Assembly: GCA_024036415.1 (NCBI GenBank)
Contig: JAMWET010007206.1
Location: forward strand, 264,501 to 328,500
Direction: 5' to 3'
DNA length: 64,000 nt
Source of the DNA: Prochilodus magdalenae
Taxonomy: Eukaryota > Chordata > Actinopteri > Characiformes > Prochilodontidae
Part shown: positions 1 to 10,640 of the stretch, one piece after another
Position numbering within the stretch: position 1 is the first letter of the stretch
Layout of the letters: every line of letters begins with the position of its first letter
Program-made: the position numbers and the translations under genes
Notes under the pieces: generated by a model
What the model saw: the letters and a program-made list of their open reading frames with translations, nothing else
What the model was told of the DNA's origin: nothing
The model's database searches: none

Positions 1-829
1 TGATCCGTCCACCACAGGGTGACTACATCCTTCTCCAGAGCGCCAGAGGTTCTGAACTTTACAGGAGGAACTGGTTCTCTTCCCAGAGGGGCCTAGTCCA
101 GCACAGTGTGGTTTATTTCAGCATCTAGATTTCGTTTGATGAGAAATGCTCCAACCTAAAGAAACAGATGGAGTCAATATTGCTCAGATTGATGGTGAAG
201 GGAACCTGACATTTAAAGAGTGTAATGCCTCCTAATATTCCCACACAGGAAGTTAATACGTGACATAGTGAGGAACACACTGCCTGATGCCTAGTGTAAT
301 GAAGTGGGTAAGGAGTGGAAAACTTCCCATTTATGCTCATTTAGTTATTATAGATAAATAACTGTAAATAAAAATAAATAAACAGTAAATAAAATGGCTC
401 CTATCACCATCGTGCTAAAGAGGCTGTAGGACATTATGTTTCTTATTAATGAACTATTTCACATCAGACCACTCTGACAGCTCTCTACGGCTTTGCTCTC
501 ACACACTGAATTATGGATGGGTTTACTGGAATTCCCCTTTAATTGCATCATTGATGTAACTGTCTTGGCTTGTAGGTCACTGTTTCTGCAAATGAAGGGA
601 AATTAGGAGCTGAATCTGATTAAGCAGAACTGGAGTCCCCCACCGCTGCTTTAGAAAGCCAGCACGGACATTTTAATATTTCAAGATGAATGTGCAGAAT
701 AGCAAAGGGAGCTCTGTAAACATACGTTTATCACCAACTCAAAGAATGGAAATGAAAATCTCATTAATTGGTCATTAACACTGTTGAAAAAATAGTTTTT
801 GTCTTTATTCATCAATCACACTCAATATA
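1..829. other. non-coding flank, no gene recognised
   Basis: I see no open frame with a recognisable domain, no exon with credible splice sites and no RNA gene here. The sequence is AT-rich and unremarkable. Confidence 0.6.
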
Positions 830-1362
830 CAGGGGTTGGACAATAAAACTGAAACACCTGGTTTTAGACCACAATCATTTATTAGTATGGTGTAGGGCCT
901 CCTTTTGCGGCCAATACAGCGTCAGTTGGTCTTGGGAATGACATATACTGCGTCCTGCACAGTGGTCAGAGGGAGATTAAGCCATTCTTCTTGCAGGATA
1001 GTGGCCAGGTCACTACGTGATGCTGGTGGAGGTTCGTCCTTCTTGGTGGTATGCTGACATTACCCTGGATACCGTGGCTCTTGATACATCACAAAGACTT
1101 GCTGTCTTGGTCACAGATGTGCCAGCAAGACGTGCACCAACAGTTTGTCCTCTTTTGAACTCTGGTATGTCACCCATAATGCTGTGTGCATTGCAGTATT
1201 TTGAGCAGAACTGTGCTCTTACCTGCTAACTGAACCTTCACACTCTGCTCTTACTGGTGCAATGTGCAGTTAATGAAGATTGGCCACCAGGCTGGTCCAA
1301 TTTAGCCATGAGACCTCCCACACTAAAATGACAGGTGTTTCAGTTTCATTGTCCAACCCCTG
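830..1362 (-). mobile_element. Tc1-like deletion derivative, family A copy 1
   Basis: The element starts with CAGGGGTTGGACAATAAAAC and ends with the inverted form, each end flanked by TA, the target duplication expected of Tc1/mariner elements. The transposase sense strand is minus. Only the N-terminal helix-turn-helix coding part and the extreme C-terminal coding part remain, so no DDE catalytic domain can be made. The same arrangement is found at 36702-37218 and 54865-55395, so this is a non-autonomous family spread as one deletion form. Confidence 0.85.
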
Positions 1363-3621
1363 TATATAATAAATGAGAAACCATTTAAAATAAAGCTCAC
1401 TGGAATATATGATATGTGTTTGGCTCCCTCCTGTGATAAACCTCTTTTGTTGGATTCAGGTCTTTTCTGTTTGTTAAATCAGAACATGACATACAGTATC
1501 TCCATAATAATGAACAAAGCTATTTAATTTTGTTCATAAATCATTTCAACTGCAGTATATACAATACTTACAACAAAAAGTAAAACCATTTGGCCCGAGA
1601 ATCAGCAAAGCAACAATTCTAAAACCTGCCTCCACTCTAAACCTCTTTATTTTGGCTTAATTGTTTTCAGTCTGCCCTGCAGCCGCCTATTCTTGCCTAG
1701 CCATACTTATTTTCTAAGAAACCGTATCAGAATCCAATTCCTCTCCTTGTGGGTATACATCTATACACCAGAATTCCTCAGAGGATGCTAAATGGCCTAA
1801 AATGTACCAGACTAATAGACATTAAATAAATTGGCTCTGGGACGGGGGGGTGTAGGACTTAATGCCAAATAAACAGATTTGTTGTCCAAGGTAAGACAAC
1901 ATAGCGTAGCCCACACACCATTCAGAAAGGACGATTTGGAGGTGTTTCCGGAGAAAAGCACGAGACATATAAACACATGACTGTGGTTTTACTGGTAGAT
2001 TGTTGATGACTGTAGAAACGTTAACACTTACAGTGTTCAGTTACATAATATCTGCAATTACAGTCATAAATTACACACTGTCCCAGGAAGAGATTACCCA
2101 TTAATCATTTAAGACACCGATCGATGCTGCAGGAATTGAAAAGAATGAACATCCAGTAAAACATTTCTACTACTCAATGATCTGGAAGAAACTGCAACAG
2201 AAATAAGTTGGCAGATGTATGACGCTCTCTTAAACGTAGAGAGAACTTCTCAACAAAGAAGAATGGCGGAATCAGAAATGAAAGCTAAGCACTGATCCAG
2301 TAACCATCCACTGATACTCCTCCGCTTGTATTCTGTGGTTTAATTCTTCTCATTCCACAATAAAAATGTTAAAGACTGGAATGTCAGAGTTAACAGTGCC
2401 TCAACCTCCACTGTACCTCTTAAATATCAAAACCATGTCTGAAACAAGCATGTATGCAGTGTATTGTTTTCCAATTTTGTATTTTTATTTACTGGCTCTG
2501 TGTGTAGCATATAGTATGCATACAAAAAAATGCCACTTGGGCAGCTGCTATTGTTCCTGCCCTCCTTACTGCATTCATTTTCTCATGTGCTGCTCTTGTA
2601 ATAACATTCATTCATGGACTCAACAACAAATGGTCCACGATTATTTGTTATAATATCGGACATAAAAAGTCTGAAGCATCTGGAGATCTGCTTTGCTTCT
2701 ACTGTGAACATATGCAACTGTTTTGCGGGAACTCAGACAGACATTATTCTTTCTCTTGTTCTGTAGAGCTATGCTTTCTTCGGACCCTTAAGACCATAAA
2801 GAAAAGCCCCACCATGTCTTACTTGGTCCAGTGTTGGACCACCAAGTACTTCCGGCCACACGTTTATGGGGTCTGAATCATGTTTAAAAAGCTTGGATGC
2901 TAGCAAGTCTAGTTACCAGAGGTTAATAGCCTGCACCGCCCTTACAGACTAGGTTCACATCAGGCAGTCATTGTCCTGAATAAGCCTAACAAAGAACCGT
3001 TCAAAAAAACACCTACAAAGAACCGTTTTGCTGACAGAAGATACTGAAAGTAAACTATATATGGATAACTGTGTATCTGGATCACTGCTGTTGCACAGTG
3101 GATCCAAGCCTGAGAGAGTTAAATGGCAGTTTCAGTGCCAGCTGATCATTAGAATGAAAGAAGCAAGCTATCCGCACATCTGTAATAGTGTGTCTGGTTA
3201 TTCTTCTGAACTACAGAAGAAACTAACTGCAGGGTCCGCATTGTATAAAATCTACTGCACATCTAAAACACTTTTGGCCACAAAAATAAAAACCAGACAG
3301 AATCACTAGGTTACTTCAGTAGTGCCCTATAACACTGCTTATGTTCCAAATGATCCCAAAAGCTCTTTCTCTCCCCCAAACAAAAACTCTCATTTAAGTA
3401 CATTATTTAAGGGCATATCTTTTCTGTCACTGTAGAGCACTCTGCAATACAAGCTTTACCAAGACAGAGAAGGAGTGTCCGAGCAGAAGGAGGAAAAGTG
3501 TGTGCAGCCTCTTCTTTCATTGTTTTATGATCAAAAAATTCCTCACTCCTTCACTCCTGTCAGAAATGGCTTCTTCTCAATAGCTTCTGAGTATGGAATC
3601 CAATCGTGTGCCCCTCAGCCC
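1363..3621. other. intergenic DNA, includes the stx5 3' UTR side
   Basis: No gene is recognised. The part just below 3622 should hold the stx5 3' UTR, since that gene runs on the minus strand and stops at 3622. A short cysteine-rich open frame near 2366-2653 shows no domain and no splice context. Confidence 0.5.
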
Positions 3622-6600
3622 TCAGGCCAAGAAGACCACAAAGATGAAGAAGAAAATAATGAGGATGAGAAAGATTTTGATGAGCAACCAGCGGTTGTTG
3701 GAGACAGACTGAAAGTACTTGAGGATCTCTGTATGAGCGAGGTCCACGTTGAGCTGAGTGTCTTCGACATTAGCATCAATCCTGCAACACAGAAACATAC
3801 AGTTCAACAACGCAAGCGTTGAACAATGCCTATAGGCTAAGGATGTGCTCATGCACTCTAACATCCAATTGGTGTATATTTTTGCACTATCCCTGTGAAC
3901 CCATTTACACATGGTCACTCTAGGGGTACCAAGATTATTTACAAGCCTCATATTTAAACAGATCCAAATCCAATCACTCAACAAATCCAATCACTCAAAC
4001 CACTTTAGAAGGTGGTCTGAGATGCATTTGAGTCACATGCTATTACAGCGTCCTTCCTCGACACATTCCACAACCAGACTTCTCATAAAATACATCACTG
4101 GGCATAAGATCCTTGTCTGTGAAGCTCGGATTTCAATCCAACTACACAGAGAAGCAATTAACGACTAAGTGTACTTGCTAGATACAAATCATATGAAATA
4201 ACCAGATGTTAATGGAGTCTCCAAGATTAGGTTGTGAGTTTGGTCAGAGGACAATTTTGAGCTGCGGTTACATTTACGGCATTGAGCTGGCGCTCTGGAT
4301 AAGTTTAGACTTACAAGGTTAATCACGTTACATGTAGGCCAGTGTAGTGTTAGGAGTCTTGCCCAAGGACTCTTACTGCACAGTCACCCAGACCGGGATT
4401 CGAACCACAATCTTCCACATGTGGTGGTGGTGGCTCCCTGGCAGGCAGGCAGTGGTGTTATCAGCTGAGCTACACCAACCACGTTGGAGGACAGCTGCTC
4501 TAGATACCTACCTTTGAACTGTCTCTTCCTGCTCTTTCACCATGTGGGCCAGTTGCTGGAAAATAGATCCCAGCTCCACGATTGTTGACTCTATGTTCTG
4601 CATAGTGTTCGCTCTGTCCTGAATATAAGTCTCCTGTACATACACAAACATACACATCAGTTAAACTTACTTGTTATATCTGAGACCAGGTTAGTGAGCT
4701 GAAGGTGCAGCATTTGTACCTTCTCACTGAGGAGTTGCATCTGCTGGCTGGAGCGAAGATCCATGTCTATGGAGATATCTGCTTTCTTTGAACCATCCTG
4801 CATCAACACTGAATTACCTGTTTGTGAAACAAGAGTAAGTGAAAATGACAACAACAATATTTAATTACCTCTGAAAGCTTACTGGTCTTACTGAAGCTGC
4901 TGTCATGGAACGAAGACGCGGAGGCTGGAGACTGAGAAAACTGTTCTTGTCGGCTTCTCTGCTGCTTCAGGTTCTATAGCAGACAAGAGACAAAGACTCT
5001 TGTCACTGCAAGTCAAATACAACATCTGTAAAATAACCTGGAGCATGCATTTGTAGAGATTTACCTCTGTTCTGACCTCCAGAACTGACTTGAAATCACT
5101 TGACATGGCTGCCAATTTAGACTGGATGAGACATAAACGAAGAAGGTGTTTAGTGTCATCACTGTTTTCTTTCTAGCTGCTTTTGCTCTGAACATATCTG
5201 GAAGATTTCCAAACCTGCAACGAAACGACGATGGTATTGGAATGTGTCTGGAGGTGTCTGCTGTTTTGTGCGTTCCTGGAGCGGACCAGCTCCTGCAGCT
5301 GTGCTATTTGTTTATTCAAGCTGTTAATATCCTACATAAAAAAGAGACAGAGAGTTAAAATGTCGAAATAATAGAAGGATTTGTGAACTGCGTTGTTGAG
5401 GCCAAAAGAAATAGCTTACCTGTTTCACAATATACGTCAATTCATCTATCTCCACTGCTTTATCATCAAAGAGGGACTTTCGTTGGGCAACTGCGATCAA
5501 AAATGGGGAGGGAAAACATTTGAAATCTCAGCACAGTACATGCACTGGAGTTACCCGGTTAAAACGAGAAGATACTTACGTATTGTGAGCTTTTCCAGCT
5601 TAGCAAAGGTGTTGCTAAGGTCCCTGCCAATTCGCCTATAAAGGAGATAAGGTAAAAAAACAAATCAGATTTTTGTTCACACGGCCAACATAAGGTCATA
5701 ACAGGTTAATTAAGTAAACAACTGAGCTATTTAAAACAACCATGGAAAATAAAATAAGATATAAAGGTGCTCTTTACTTTGCCATGAGAGTGAAGTCACT
5801 TCGTTGCCTGACAGCACTGTGAACTGGTTTATAAGCATGTGCTCCATTCTGGGGAAATAGAGGGTTAAAAGATAAACAACAAAATTTGAAAGAAAAGGTT
5901 TAATCACCTAGTACATCTGATGTACAGGCACAAGCATGGGTTATAGTGTCCTCTGTGCTCCAACATAACCACCACATCCGTAAAATCCTCTTTTCACACT
6001 TACAGACTACAACACAGCACTGGCTGTGATTACCAATGACAACCCTCACATCTGTACACCTCCATTCGGATTAACGGATTTTTCCAGACAAACAAAAACT
6101 GACCAAACAGTTTTCAAGTTCCAGGAGGAACAAGACTGACAAAGAACACATGCTTTTCCTATTCACTCCGGTACTCTCTCCGGTACTAGTCTGAAAGAAA
6201 CATTGAGTTGAACTTTAAATTTCACCCCTTTATTCGCCAGGAGCGTCTCCAGCAGTGAAACTCACTCCCAAGATTAACGCTTCCTTTACTTAGATAGATA
6301 GATCACTAATCCCAAAGGAAAAGTCACATATTGCAGAAACCCAAGTACAGTAAAGAACAATAATACAATAAAAGAGGAGAAGAAAAAAAAAAAAAAAAAA
6401 AAAAGGTTTATAAACTTTTTGTTTACAGCCATATATGGACAGCAAACAATGCTCTTTGAATTTGAATTGATTTATTTATTTTGAATATGCCATGTTCGCT
6501 TAGCAAGTTTGACAGTCTAACGTGAACATTAGACAAGGGGAAACTGTAAAAACAAAAATTAAATTCCGTAAAAAATGAGTAATAACTGACTACATTATAG

Positions 6601-7413
6601 AAAATACTGGATCTCGTCATGAGATCTTTACCCTTAAAGTCATGCAGGATATTCTCAAAGCAACGTCTGTACCTCTTGTCAATCTTGAGAAAGAAATATT
6701 TGCTTTACCAAAGGAACAATGGGCTTCATGCACCAATATCTTCCACCGAGTCTTTTTTTTCTATTTGTTGTTGGAAAATGTCCTAAATAAAATTCTACCT
6801 CCAATTTAAGACATTCTTAAAATAGACATTTTGGAACTTTGTGCTCAAGATGGGTATGTTCTGTTCTTACCTAGGAACAAATCACAAGTAAGAAAATCTC
6901 CCTGAAAACCACACAAATGGGTTTTAAGATCACCAAGTATGGTTGGTGAATGGGGCCCAATAATTTTCATGGAAAATCATCATGTAAGTGTTTTAATGAG
7001 GAGGTAAAAACTAGAATCTAGAAGTTCCTAAATTGTATACTAACAGGCGAGATGGATCAATGGGGAAAATCACTAAACTGCAGCAACAGAATTCCCGACC
7101 TTTGACTGTGTACTTATATACTCATTGCACGCCACATGGAAAACCATAAGGAATCCAGCAGCATCCCCTGAGTGTATACAGGATGGAGCAGTTACTCACT
7201 CACCTGTCTCCCTTGCAAGGACTTGCACACAGACTCAAACTCGCTGGTGCGGTCTCGACAAGACATCCTGCTGGTGTCTACAGGAGGGACAAGGGGAACT
7301 GGCACAGCCAGGGGGGCTTCCAGCTGCTGGACCAGCTGGGACTGGGTCTGCGAAGGCCCAGTGTACACCCCTTCCTGGCTGCTCTTAGGTCCGTGGCGTC
7401 GTCGGGCATTCAT
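3622..7413 (-). CDS. stx5: syntaxin-5, Golgi Qa-SNARE (10 coding exons)
   Basis: Syntaxin-5 is the Qa-SNARE for ER-Golgi and intra-Golgi fusion. Coding exons in order: 7413-7204, 5848-5778, 5635-5580, 5490-5420, 5331-5215, 5121-5065, 4973-4883, 4817-4720, 4633-4512, 3781-3622. All junctions are GT-AG and in phase, giving 350 aa, close to the family length. Seen in the protein: an N-terminal RRR cluster at residues 4-6, an internal Met50 beginning MSCRDRTSEF, the Habc region including SLFDDKAVEIDELTYI, the SNARE motif at about 258-320, and a C-terminal membrane anchor at 329-350 (WLLIKIFLILIIFFFIFVVF). Met1 is chosen because it aligns with the long human isoform. A non-coding part of the first coding exon reaches 7432, and a 5' UTR exon probably ends at 8022. 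Orthology rests on near-continuous similarity; I am very sure of it. Confidence 0.96.
4266..4488 (-). repeat. tRNA-derived SINE in an stx5 intron
   Basis: Read on the minus strand it begins with a tRNA-like A box (TGGTGTAGCTCAGCTGATAA), then a B box (GGTTCGAATCC), and ends in a tail containing CGGCAT/AAATG-like sequence shared with the copies at 33146-33350 and 60810-61014. It lies in the last intron of stx5. I could not define a clean target duplication. Confidence 0.75.
6292..6405. repeat. GATA-tailed retroelement fragment plus poly(A) run
   Basis: A short TAGATAGATAGATC repeat is followed by sequence resembling the 3' end of teleost non-LTR elements, then an A-rich stretch of more than 20 A at about 6384-6404. 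It is in an stx5 intron. Family assignment is tentative. Confidence 0.4.
6849..7205. repeat. dispersed repeat family E, copy at the stx5 splice donor
   Basis: This segment of the stx5 intron is similar along its length to 9420-9822, and its end near the exon matches 10400-10465. The similarity stops at the AG|GTGAGTGAG splice donor of the first coding exon. The other two copies also carry AG followed by GTGAGTGA at this point. I cannot assign a superfamily. Confidence 0.6.
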
Positions 7414-8021
7414 GGGTGCTCTGACACATTACCTGAGGCAGGGAAGTAAACAAGATCCAGGGACTATTACATGTGGGCATACTGGAAAACCATTCGCGCT
7501 GAATGCTTTCATTTATTCTGTACCATGAAAAACCTCATAGCAATATGCACCAGAGGACGGGCCCAATGCTCGTGGTTAAGAAACAGCTGTCAATGCTTCT
7601 TAAACGGCGCTCTTGGCTGAGAACTGGGTCAACATTAGCTAGCTTCACTTCACTACCGCTGGTTTACTTCAAAACATTTGTTAGCATGTTTTAACAGCGT
7701 TTGCTAACTGCTTTCCAAAAACAGACAGGCCGTAAGGATACAGTAGCTTTTCATGACAACTGAAGAGAGACATAAACTAGTCCCTGCTTTCTCTGGCTAA
7801 CCTGCAGTTATGGGATAACGTTAGCCAGGGGCTGTAAATCTACGTTAGCTAGCTTGCTAACCTCTGTATGAACTACATAGCAAGTTAGCTAACGCTAGAC
7901 AACTGACCTCCTAGCGCCTATTTTGTCTTAACCACGGTAACAGCGAGCGCCTCTGAAGTGCCAGTTTTGGACATGACAGCGTCTTAAACGGCTGTAAGAT
8001 TAAGTCTGCCTCGGTTCTTAC

Positions 8022-8123
8022 CAGTTAGCTACGCTGCTGCTACTTTTCCTTTTGGTTTTTGGCTGTTAGAAACTGTTAGCTGCTGTTCCCTGTCATCATC
8101 CGGGTTCTGCGGCCCTGACGTCA
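8022..8123 (-). promoter_or_regulatory. stx5: probable stx5 5' UTR exon and CRE-containing promoter
   Basis: On the minus strand a donor AACTG|GTAAGAAC ends an untranslated exon at 8022. It can splice to the acceptor CCTCAG next to 7432, 19 bases upstream of the start codon. A perfect cAMP-response element, TGACGTCA, sits at 8116-8123 in locally CpG-rich sequence. The transcription start is inferred to lie between the CRE and 8022. Exon-end evidence is good; the promoter role is inference. Confidence 0.55.
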
Positions 8124-8223
8124 CTGACGCCACGTCTTCTTACAGCTTTGTTTTGACGCAGGCGATTTTAATATTATATTCTTAATTTGTCCTTATAAAT
8201 GAAAAAGTGCAAATGGAATAAAT

Positions 8224-8245
8224 ACACAATGGAATATATTAGAAA

Positions 8246-8344
<99 letters not shown>

Positions 8345-8361
8345 TTATTTATTTATTTATT
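8224..8361. repeat. poly(A)-(TA)n-(TTTA)n block
   Basis: An A-run is followed by about 35 TA dinucleotides and then a short TTTA repeat. The unit ACACAATGGAATATATTAGA, the A-run, the (TA)n and the (TTTA)n recur in the same order at 8599-8700, so the whole block is duplicated. Confidence 0.85.
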
Positions 8362-8366
8362 TTTGT

Positions 8367-8624
8367 GTTTAGAAGCTGCTCACAGTCATGCCAGCTGTAT
8401 GGAGTGGTGTGAACTAAATCACCTGCAACTCAGCATCACAAAGTCCAAGAAGTTGCTGGTGGATTTCAGGAGGCGAAGAACCTGCCTGCCTGTCTGAACC
8501 CAGTCAGAACTGAGAAACACTACTACTACACATTCAATAAATGTGTGTACTGTAAATAAATGCTTAATTTTCATGAAGAACATAAACCAGAGCCATAAAT
8601 ACACAATGGAATATATTAGAGGAA

Positions 8625-8679
<55 letters not shown>

Positions 8680-8840
8680 TTATTTATTTATTTTTTTTCC
8701 CTCTAATTTACAGGCAGGCAGGCAGGTTCTTCGCCTCCTGAAATCCACCAGCAACTTCTTGGACTTTGTGATACTGAGTTGCAGGTGATTTAGTTCACAC
8801 CAATCCATACAGCTGGCATGACTGTGAGCAGCTTCTAAAC
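8367..8840. repeat. inverted pair of LINE reverse-transcriptase fragments
   Basis: The 126-base arm at 8367-8492 recurs almost unchanged and inverted at 8715-8840. Both arms encode a non-LTR reverse-transcriptase piece, readable as WCELNHLQLSITKSKKLLVD followed by FRRRRT. A third, more diverged copy is at about 10207-10350. The spacer holds a second poly(A)-(TA)n block. The clade is uncertain. Confidence 0.75.
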
Positions 8841-9120
8841 ACTCCAGCAGCACCACACTGTCTGAGCCACACATACCAGCACAATGCACACTAACACACT
8901 ACCCTCGCATCAGGGTCACTGCACTGCTGAGAATGATACCTGATCTGTGGTGGTCCTGTGGGGGGATAACAAAAGTATGCTAAGATGCTTAAAGGGGGCA
9001 AAGTAGGCAGAGAAGCATATGAACTACGGTCTGTAATTGTAGAGCTACAACGTGGCCCTGCATGGTAAGTGGAGCTGATCAAACGGACAGTAAGTGCAGA
9101 TATAAAAAGGTGTCCCTAAT
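8841..9120. repeat. interspersed repeat family C, copy 1
   Basis: Sequence containing CATCAGGGTCACTGCACTGC and a run of short CA-rich motifs matches, in opposite orientation, the segment at about 30415-30720. It has no coding content. It is probably a non-autonomous DNA transposon, but the ends were not resolved. Confidence 0.55.
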
Positions 9121-9160
9121 AAAGTGGCCTGTGAGTACATATACAAAAACCAGTGAGTAT

Positions 9161-9399
9161 ATATCGTCACTGTCCGATGAAGAACATGCATCTCCAATCT
9201 CGACTTTTATTTTTTGGCATCATTTGCTGTTTGCTTTGGGTGGACATTTCATGATGAATGGATCCCCAGAAATATCGAACACATGTTTCCAAAGACATCT
9301 GGTTCCATTGACTAACATTCAAACTCAATGAGATCTTTGCCCACTCCTGTAAAGTTGCCATTTTGGAGAAACCTGCTTTTCTTTGGACAGCGACGATAT
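9161..9399. mobile_element. MITE family D, copy 1
   Basis: Ends are inverted: ATATCGTCACTGTCC at the left and GGACAGCGACGATAT at the right. The family recurs at 18993-19248 and 36396-36617, with shared internal motifs such as the ACATC..TGGTTCCATTGACT region. It has no coding capacity and is about 220-260 bases long. Confidence 0.75.
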
Positions 9400-9419
9400 A
9401 CAAAAACCTTTGTCCATGA

Positions 9420-9930
9420 GGTGGGTATGTTCTGTTCTTACCTAGGAACAAATCACAAATAAGAAAACATTGGTGAATGTCAGGGTCTCCTTGAAAAATG
9501 CACAAATGGGTTTCAGGATTAAGGTTCTTCTTGAACATGGTTGACGGACGAGGCCCAATGGTTTTTATGAAACATCATCAGGTACGTATCTTAATGAGGA
9601 GGTTTAAACCAGAATCTAGACGTTCCTAAATGCTATGCTAACAGGCAACTTGAATCTAATGTGATGGAAATCACCAAAGCGTGCAGCAACGGAATTCCCA
9701 ACCTTTGACTGGGTAAAAGTGAGAGGTAAATACTTCTATACCCATTGCATGGCATATGGAAAACCATAAGGATTCCAATAGCATCCAGAGTATATACGGG
9801 ATGGAACACCTACTCACTCACCTAAGTGAATTTATATAGATTTGGGTCATTGTCACTTACTGTTCATACAAAAGTGAGCTTGTTAATACTTGAACTAAAC
9901 ACAGATGAACTGAGGACATGTTGAGCAAGG
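9420..9930. repeat. repeat family E, copy 2
   Basis: It resembles the stx5 intron segment 6849-7205 and continues past the CTCACTCACCT point into sequence that also follows the third copy near 10450. It is intergenic, upstream of the stx5 promoter. Confidence 0.55.
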
Positions 9931-10189
9931 TGAGGTAGTAATGGCTATGGCATTTCTTTACCTGCTTCTAGTAGGTCCCACTTCCATAGAAACATGATCA
10001 AACAAGAGCTCACTGCTGCTAGCGTATTATTCATCCAGATGTGCAATTAATCATGTTCACCTCAGTCTTAATCCAGTCATGACTAATTTGGGCATACTTT
10101 TCAGGTTTTCAGATTTAGGGGGAAAATACAAATGTCTCCAGGGCAAAAAATCTGAATTGCTCATTTATTGACAAGGAGAAGTAGCGTTT

Positions 10190-10640
10190 CTCAGTTCTGA
10201 CTGGGTTCAGACAGGCAGGCAGGTCCTTCGCCTCCTGAAATCCCCCAGCATCGTCTTAGTCTTTGTGATGCTGAGTTGCAGGGGATTTAGTTCACACCTC
10301 TCCGTAAAGCTGGCATGACTGTGAGCAGCTTCTAAACACTCCAGCAGCACCGCAGCGTCTGATCCACACATACCAGCACAATACACCACACACTAACTGA
10401 GGATTCCAGTAGCATCATATGAGTATATACAGGAGGGAGCATTTATTCACTCACCTGAGTGAATGTGTATATGTCGCTGTCACTTGCTGTTAATACAAAC
10501 ATATGCTTGTTACTGGTTGAACTTTGAACTAAACACGGATCTTGGGTAGGAAATGAACTGAGGACAGCTCACTCATTTTAAGCAAGACGATTCTTCTACT
10601 AAGCCTATTTCCATAGAAACATGATTAAACGAGTTCCCTG
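10190..10640. repeat. LINE fragment followed by repeat family E, copy 3
   Basis: The first part (to about 10390) is a third copy of the reverse-transcriptase fragment seen at 8715-8840. The second part (from about 10400) matches the end of family E and its downstream sequence. The joining of the same two parts suggests composite duplication. Confidence 0.5.

Noticed and set aside
3475..3822. 115-codon plus-strand frame with an acidic stretch
   Set aside because: It is antisense to the last stx5 exon, which encodes the recognisable SNARE motif and membrane anchor.
4400..4490. Possible tRNA gene (A and B boxes)
   Set aside because: There is no full cloverleaf, and the sequence continues into a SINE body and tail shared with other copies.
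7125..7528. Several plus-strand frames of 87-118 codons
   Set aside because: They are shadows of the first stx5 coding exon on the opposite strand.
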